NCBI RefSeq assembly: GCF_963678635.1 | Contig: NC_087064.1 | Location: 68,872,123 to 68,936,122 of the forward strand | DNA from: Symsagittifera roscoffensis | Lineage: Eukaryota; Xenacoelomorpha; Acoela; Convolutidae | Direction: 5' to 3' | Length of the DNA stretch: 64,000 nt | In this document: positions 26,301 to 35,300 of the stretch, piece after piece | Numbering within the stretch: position 1 is the first letter of the stretch | Layout: each line of letters opens with the position of its first letter | The notes under the pieces: model-generated | The model's database searches: none | Seen by the model: only the letters and a program-made list of their open reading frames with translations | What the model was told of the DNA's origin: nothing | Position numbers and translations under genes: made by a program

Positions 26301-29300
26301 TCAAGTAGCAAAAATACACGCTCGTATGATAAAATTTCACGAAAAATATTTTATACAATCAATTCCATATGAACAAGTCCATCCATCACGAAAACTAAGT
26401 TCTAATTTTAGAAACATAGACAATATAGAAAATAAATTGACACGTTTTCAAATATATCAAGAAACAGAACTTGCATGTAAATACAGGAATCCACTTCACA
26501 GAACACAATACTCTGAAATATTAGTTGAATACGAAAAAGGATCCGACATGACCACTGGAAAAGTAAAAATCGACCCATATGCCACAGGTCATCCTCCAAA
26601 CGAAGGAACATCCTATATACCAGTTAATTTTGAAAAAAGCAACGGACAACCTGGTGGACATCTAAAACCCCATGACACCAGAAGCACACGCTTACAAGAA
26701 TTATCACTAATGAATACTACATATTTCGGTAATATCCACTATGATATTCATTTAGATATGAAACTAGATTATACAATTAGCCGAATTTTTCAAGAAATGT
26801 CACTCTCCGAATTAGAAACACTACACCAACTATGCGAATTAGAACGAACACAAATATTACAATCACTTGCACTAGCAGTATTAAAAATACCCTATGCAGG
26901 ATACTTATTATCTGGAAATAGATCAAATTTTTTAGACTATGAAGGAAACATCTTATGGTTTTATACTTGTACTAAAAAAGTATCACCACTATACGTTTTT
27001 GAAGATAAACGATGTTATAAAAGAATCCCTATCTTTTATAAGAATAAAGTACATTTCGTGGATACACTTTCACGAAGAACCTATTTCTGGGATACCGCAG
27101 TCCCATGTGGATCAGAAAACAGCCACAATGTAGTACAACTAAACCCTGATGAAAATAAATATTATCTTCTCACTCCATATCCCACATTAATGCAATCACT
27201 CAAAAAATTTTCACCAGAAAGCATTCGCGCTATTGCTCGAAACCCAAATATAGACTTACAATCAATAGGAATCTATTCAAAATCAGATATTCAACATCAC
27301 ATTAGAACACAACAATTCCAAGAATTATTAACACAAATGGACACTATACAAAGACAATCAATAGATCAAAATTTACGCAAACTTGCAGAAACCGCAGGAT
27401 TTGCCGATATCTACACGCAAGACTATAGCGGATATTTTAAAGACATTAAAGATTATATATATCTAAACGGTGAAAAATACCGTCCCCAAGATATATCACC
27501 AATTAACATTTTTAGCTTTGTTACACTCAAAAATGAGATCCTCGATTTTCTAGGATGGCCCTACTACATCTTAGAAAAATTGACTATTTTATACGCAATG
27601 TTTAACTTTATTGGATTTCTTTTCTCACTTTTAAAAGGAATCTACAACACATGTGCTATACACACACAAGTAAACAGACAAGCAAGCGTAGCACGCATAC
27701 TCTTTGCAGGATTTTTTGGAATCTTTTCTACATCTATAAACAAAATTCTTTTAGACGCACAAATAAAAGAATATAACACAAAAATAGCAACACGACAAAA
27801 TACATACGACGAAGAACATAACAATGTAGACATAACGCCAACGGCACCACAATTACCACCCCTACCAAATAACCATCCACTATCCCTAGTCCCACGAAAT
27901 TTTCGAAATTTAGCCATCACACATAATCCAAATTTTCGACTCACCACATCACAAAGTCCCATCCAACATATAATGACACACCAGTCACAAGATGATAATA
28001 CTTATGAACAAATTATTGAACAACCCCATACCACCGCTTTTCAGTCTCAAAATAATCATTTTTTTAGCCCACGATGAGCCGCCAACTTGGATCACTACAC
28101 CGATCAAATTCCCACCCAACCAATCTTACCTCTCCAATCCCAATAATACCACTTTTTGCTTTTCCGCCACCCGATTTTCCACCTAGTAATGTAACATCAG
28201 GCATGAATTCCGACACTAATTCACACATCTCAGTTTTATATTCCATCTCACAACTCAATAACCCGAATATTGAAACCCCCGATGAATTTGCCGACTCAGA
28301 ACCATCCCCATCCAATAATTTTCATAACTCTTCTAATTTTTCTCAACCCCCTTTTCAACCCATATTATCCAATAACCCTGACCCAATCACTCCCACACCC
28401 TCTTATGCTTCCCAAGTTACCCCAACCTACTCCTCATACCATTCTGACCAATCATCTCATTCTCCAGACACCCCCCGAATCTCCCCAGAGCTAGATAATT
28501 TTATTACCCTTCAACAACAACCCTACCACCTTAATACCCCAACCATAAACCAAATCTCCTCCACAATAAAATCATCCAACCCCCCTACCCCTACACCCTC
28601 TTCAAATTATACTGAATCATTAGCACCATCATCCACATCAACTGAATCTTCACTCAACACTAATAGAGCTTACCGCACTTTTAAAAGAAAGTTCCCCAAC
28701 CATCCTTTCCCAGCAAAACCAGGAACAGCCCGTGAATACATCAACCACCCCAAGCATACTAACACAAAAGAATTTTTAGCCATCACCTTACCCTCATTCC
28801 CACAATACACCTTAAACACCCCCCACGACACTAACGAAACACGCAACTTTGTAGATGAATACGTTTTAATGCCCACTCTCTCTTGGACCTCATATTATCA
28901 TTTTACTAACCCTCTTTGCTTACCTTTATCTAACACTCACATCGATATAGAGCGAAATACGGACATGCTATATCGACTCACTACACCACTAACCGCTAGA
29001 CAATTTACTTACGTTGGATATAAAAAATCACTAAAAACACACACTGCACCTAGAGCTAACGAATATACACTCGAATACTATGATCACAACATCATCAGAG
29101 CTAACCAAGATCAATTCTTAGACGACGATCGCTTCGCTAATCCACAAATTACTGAGAAATTTTTCATCAAGACACCATATATATTTACACTAAACATCTT
29201 CGACCGAAAGTTTGATCACATTATTTCAGAAGCACTAACAAACACACAGGCATACGAAAGTTTTAAAGAACGCTTCCAAATCTTTTCACTAACCTTTCAT

Positions 29301-32300
29301 TTCCTTGCACCACACGAAAGAGATTTACACTGCTCACACGATATTATGTTGCGCACTAAACAAACACATACATATAGTTATTATCGCTTCATCCAAAATC
29401 ACTTTGACCTCCACACACCATCTAGACAACCACACCATCGTTTCCAATTCATCAACTCAAAATACACTTCACCGTATTTCCTAAATTTCACATATTGTAT
29501 TAAAGACACTAACCTCCATGGTATTCTTCGTAATTATGACCCCATAACCCAAATGTACATTTTCTGCCCCATCACCAAGACCTTCAACGCCGAAGAATCC
29601 CGACCCTTCCTTATCCCGCACGAGTTTGTACAGCCTATAGAAATCCCAATTTTAGAATTCATCCACAACACTAAATTTAACCACAAATTATATAACTTAA
29701 TCCAAAACACACCTTATGAGTTTGCAGTAGGCACTGAAGAACTAACCACTATTAAGGCACTTCAATTGCTTTGGCCACTGCTTCAAACTAAAAATATCAC
29801 CCGGTTGGAAAGGAATCATATACTAAACAAAACTAACCAACGCAGCTTACTAAATACCACAAATCATAGAATAACAGCATGACTAAGAAAAGGAAACCAA
29901 CGGTACCCAAACCGGATTAACCCAGTTTAAAACTGGATAATTTATTCTTTTGAAGACTATTATAAAGTCTAAGAAAGAAATAATAAAACACAAAAAAGTC
30001 GAAAGACAAACCCATACCACGAACAATTTGATTTTTGGAAAAAGGACATAACCAACAAGACATAAGAAAAACCACAACAAACCCAACATAAAACGTTGTC
30101 ACATAACAGGACCCCTCACAAAAACCGCATGAAATCATACTCCCACTCCTGGCCTAACCCACCAGGAAGGACGTCCTGAGCATGCTCTATAGCCGGCCTA
30201 ACCCACCGCGCTACATCCACGCTTTGTGACCACACCTCTATTTTTAATAAGAGCTACTCAAGTGTGAGTAACTCTTCAAAATAACCGAACTAAAACAAAA
30301 AGCTTTTGTGAAAACAACTAACTAAAATCATAATTAAAAAATATTAAACTAATAAATGTTTTATAAAATGTAAATTACATTATGCAATACATAGATCAGA
30401 ATACAACACCAAGGACGAACATCTAAAGACAAAACGACCCCACTACACTCGAGAGAGAATGGCCAACCACAATCGATATGCCACTCACAATCACAACTCA
30501 AAGGATTTAGAGTACGACTTGACTTCGCAGAAAAGGACTTCATTGAACTAGACCAATGACCACCTCGATGTTCAAGTATACGTACAGATCCGAGTAACCA
30601 GGCATCCCCTCCACGCACAATCTCCACGCCATTCCCAAATTAGATCAGACACAAAAGAAGTTCTCCACGCAGAACAGAAAAACCTGACATAGCAAACCAT
30701 TCTGAAATCAGATTTGAGTTTGTTGCAAAGACTTAGTCGTTGTCACTAGAAGACACAACGTCTTATGTCTCTAACTCCAGCTTCCTGGAACTTCTTTAAC
30801 AAAGAGGAAACAGAAGAAATAAGATGTTCGCCAAACACCAACGTCCATCATCCATCCTTCGAATTGCAGAAGAACTATTCTAAAAAACTCTGTAAAACCC
30901 GGATGGGTGGAACCTGATCTAAACTACATTTTATGATTGGATAAATTAGATATTTTACCAATGTAAAGTATTTAATATTAACCAATCATGATCCATCTAA
31001 CTAACAACCCACTTATTTGTAAGTGCTGAAGTTACTTGTAATTTCAGCACCAGAGAGATTTGAATTTAACTTAGAAATTAGTTGGACTCTCCCGAGCACT
31101 TCAACAGCCGCAATAAACCAGTATACCCTAGATCTATTGAGCCTAGCAGAGACTAGTTAAACAACCTGAGACTAGATAGTATAAGAGTAAGATTAGGATC
31201 GGTATTAGACTAAGAAGTTGCACGAATCTATCCGGCCGAAAATAAGATAGCGTGACGAGCAGACGGTGTACCCTATCCGAAATTACTCTATGAGTTAACC
31301 AACTCGGTCCTAACTCAGTTGTAATATTGTACTGAGCAGTCCTGAATTTTTTTCTCATCCATTGTAACTAAAATATCAATCGGATTATGCTTGTTCTTAA
31401 GTTTTTAAATTAGTCTAAGCTAAGAAACTAATTTATTTTTTAGTCTAAAGTAGAAAACTCTTATAGACTGAATTAGAAAATTTCTTAATATAGTCAGTAT
31501 TAACTTAGTCTAAGATTTTTTTTTGTTCTAAGTTTTTTTGTTCACAAAAATGATTTCAAAGTGGATTTCCGGTGTGCTGAAACGAAAAACATATGCTATT
31601 TACTAATGATTTACAGGTACATTTTAATTTGTACACTTTTCTAAAAACTTTGTGAAAATCCCCCTTCTTTTTGAGAAAATTGAGAAAAACCTAGACGCAC
31701 ACTTGATTTGTTGGACCGATCTAACCGAGTATCAGCATGCTATCGCGTTTGTTTCGTTATATTGATTAGACAGTAAATCTGGATTTTTTGAAGAGGTACC
31801 TAGTCCTGGCAAGTTTGCTTGCACACAGGCTTTTTACGCAAAATTTGACACACTTGATTACTTCATGTTCAGGGAAACTTGCGGTGCTCAGAATGTGTAA
31901 ATGGCAGTTTTCAATTTAAATCTCAATCACTTTAGCATTAGCAGCTCTTTTCTCCACTCGCTCAAAAAGATTCCTTTTTATTAGCATGGTTCCTTCCCGG
32001 CTCGAAATTGGACCTCGTTTTGGCCTCTATTTTTTCCATGGAGGGTGCAGGTTTAACCCAATTCTAGAAAAAAGGATTAAACGAGCCCAAATTTTAGCAA
32101 AATAAGCTAAATGAGCTCAATTTTATTTTAAATAGACCAAAAAGAGAAAATAGTAACTTTAATTATTGATAGAACAGAGGTGGAACAGAGGTCTTGGGTA
32201 CACTATGGGTCGGTTCGATTCCCTCAAGGAAAAAATGTTTTTGTAGAAAAGAATATGATTGAACCCATTTTTTGGTCCTTGATTTGCCATGTAATGAGAT

Positions 32301-35300
32301 GAATGAGCCCCATTTTCTAAATATTGGGCTCCTAATTGGGCGTCATTTTTCCGTGATAACTAGGGAACCAATGGTACTAAAAATTGGGCTCATTCAGACC
32401 CTTTTACTGGAAAGTTTTATGCAAAAATTTCGACTCTGGTTCGCATTCCTCTTTTCTGCCAAATATAGTAAAAAATTTTATTTGAATACGTCTACTTACA
32501 AAAAAAAACAAAAAAAAACTGCTTGAATAACAAAACCTGACAACAATGTGAGGCTTCTGCCTGACATTATTATCTATATCAAACCTTGTATTCTTTCAGA
32601 TAATCTGTCAAAATTTCTTTTCTGGTGAAGTAAAAAAAACTGTTCTCTTCACCTGTAAAGAGTGCCAAAAGCAGAGCCACTAGAGTGACCATAGGAGTCA
32701 GCAGAGGTGCCAGTGGAATGTAAGGTCTGGCTCTTTTATGCAGATACAGCACCAGGAAAGTGGCCACGTAGAAAGCCAGTGAGGAGTGCCCGGAGGGAAA
32801 CGAAAGTCTGGCGTCCCGGATAGCTGCTGGATCTCCGGTGCAGACGTCGTGTAGGATGTAGGAGCCCCCTGAGGGCGAGGAGGAGCAGTTAACTAGATCC
32901 CAGTTGGGTTCGCACACACTTAGAAAGTGGGGTCTCAATCTTCCTAGTCAAAAACGGGAATCATGTCATAACGTGTATTTACGCGTTCATGCTTCCGGGT
33001 GAGGCGCAGAAATTACTCAGCGCAGAAATTGGATTTTCCCCAAAAAATAGAATTTAGCAACTTCAAGTAATAAGCATAACTGCACGTATGTCAGTCCTTT
33101 CTATTGTGGATAAGTTGTCTTAAACAAATTTATGAATGTTGGGCAATTGATCTTAGACAAGTCCATTGGAAAAAGTAAATCGAAAGTAGCACCTGAAAAT
33201 GAGATATCTAGATTGTGAAAACATTTTGAAATGGCGTGAAAGTTACGTTGTTTGAAGTAACTCCAGAAAAAAAGCAGAGAGAGTCAATCACGTATCGAAT
33301 CGCTATGATGTAATCTAAAACTCCCCTTTTGTGCACCATAATCTATTAAAAAGCTACCCTTCTATCATAAGAAGTGTGCATGTATGCTTCTACAAAAAGC
33401 GCATATTGATAAACTATATTTGGAAGTATGTTTTGATTTAACTTTTTTTTTCTAAAATTGATTTTACCTTACCAATGGTGAATTTTCCGAGGTCAGTGAT
33501 TGTCATGCAGAGCACTCCTCCGAATAGGAAGGGAAGGCTGCAGTGGACCAGGGATCCGAAGAACAGCCCAGAGCGCCAGAGGAGTCTCCTCAACCAGCCA
33601 AATCCAGGCACACCTGAACATAATGAATGATACCTCTGGCACAAAAAGAACTCTCGTTATTTTTCATCCAAGAAGACTGAAACGTATTATTGTCTGAAGC
33701 AGCATCTCAACATACAAACTAAAAACAAAAATAGCACGCTGATATGTTAGCAGTTGAAAGTTTGTTGTTTTGCAAAACATCTATGATCCGTACGAGAAGG
33801 CATAATCCATTTTAAAAAAAATTCGAAGCACTTTCAAAAATGCATTCTAATTTTCACAATTCCCAGTGGAATTTTAAATTATTCTTTTGATCCAGTTACC
33901 ACAAAACAAAAGTTATATTTACAAAGTGTCAATCAGTAGCGGATTTAGGGGGGGATTCGACAAAATTTGAAATCTTTTCAAATATTTCTCACCATTTCCC
34001 CCCCCCCCCTCAGGGATTTGACCCCCTGTCGACCCAAAGAGTCCCCCCTTTGATACTTTTTCAGAAATCCATTTTTGGCCGACCGACCCTAAAATTTTTC
34101 TAAAGGCGCCTTCGGCGCCAATATATACTAACTTTGAGGGGGAGCGCGCGCCAAAAAAAGTTAGTATATAAACTATAATTATAAACACTTCAAATTATAA
34201 ACACTATCAAAACAGGAATACTTTTTTTTCAAGTTTCAAAGTCATTAGTTTTTTTTAGATTTGTTAACCTTGTGTTGTGGCAGCGTTAATAAATCTTAAT
34301 TGAATCGTTTAATTATAAATTTTCTAAAACTGAAAACTTAGTTTGCATGAGCTTAAAAAATAAATTTTTTGCTCTACTCCTTCTAAATTGGAATAAAATT
34401 TGACATCAGACAATGCACACACTGGAAATCATTCACTAAAAAATACTGAAAGTGTATAATCAACCTTTTGTAAATCAAATACGTCATTCTGAATCTTCAA
34501 ACTCAACATTAGAGAATTCAAAATATACAAAAAGTCCAAAAGAAGAAAAAGAAGTTCAAAGTTAACACATGAAATTCGAATGCATCACTGACATTTTTTA
34601 ACCATATAAGTGAAACAAAACTTTCAAACAAAACAAAGCTCACTATTCAAACTCAAGTCATTGAACATCTTCTTCATTTAAAGAAAAGGCAATAGACATG
34701 AGAACATTGCTCGCCCAAGGTGCACTTTTTGCTGCTGTTATGACTGCTAATTTATTGCTTCATTATCAGGAAAATGAAAAGAGATTCGTTTTGCACATGA
34801 CTTTTTTGTCGGGACACATGAAAACACTTTGATGCAATAAAGGAAGAAAATAGCTCAATCATAACAACAGACAAAAGTGCAACTTGGGCGAATAATGTTC
34901 TCATGTCTTTTAATCTTTGTTTAAATGAAAAGGATATAGAATATATTGAACTCGAACAAAAAAGTGTATTGATTGAAAGTAGGTTTGTTACACTTATATA
35001 CTTAAAATTGTCTTTGTTTTGTTTGAGTTTTTTTGTGATGAAGTTGAACGTCCAGTTCTTTAACTGTTTGTTGAAATTAATTCCCAATTGTTGAATTTGA
35101 ACTTCTTTTTGTGGTATTTCAATTCAACAGTTGGCTCTCTATCTGCGGTTTTTTGAGGTACCAAACGAATGAGACGCAAAATGAAACTTGAGTACTTTGA
35201 GTGTGCTGCGCAAGACAAGGTTTTCAAACCACAAACAATGCTGATTTTTTTCCGAGTTTTCAAATAACCAGTTTTTTCTTAGCATGACATGGCACGGGTA

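Larger units (their letters stand above)
12987..31317 (+). mobile_element. Complete 18.3-kb Ty3/gypsy-like LTR provirus with envelope-like and accessory genes (copy 1)
   Basis: Two 410-bp LTRs (12,987-13,396 and 30,908-31,317) begin TGGAACC and end AACTCA. By eye they do not differ at any base, and a GTTG duplication flanks the element, so the insertion is young. Order: primer site, 77-aa frame, structured leader, 155-aa basic frame, gag-pol in one frame, two hydrophobic mini-frames, a Met-less frame, envelope-like frame, 602-aa frame, 1-kb 3' untranslated region. The pol order PR-RT-RNaseH-IN and DD35E integrase place it in the Ty3/gypsy (Metaviridae-like) group. At 18.3 kb it is far above the usual 5-10 kb. 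One stop codon interrupts gag; otherwise the frames are open. It lies antisense in the last intron of the phospholipid phosphatase gene. Confidence 0.93.

Noticed and set aside
31143-31358. Minus-strand frame sharing residues with another at 13,222-13,449
   Set aside because: Both are readings of the LTR in reverse; the similarity reflects LTR identity only.
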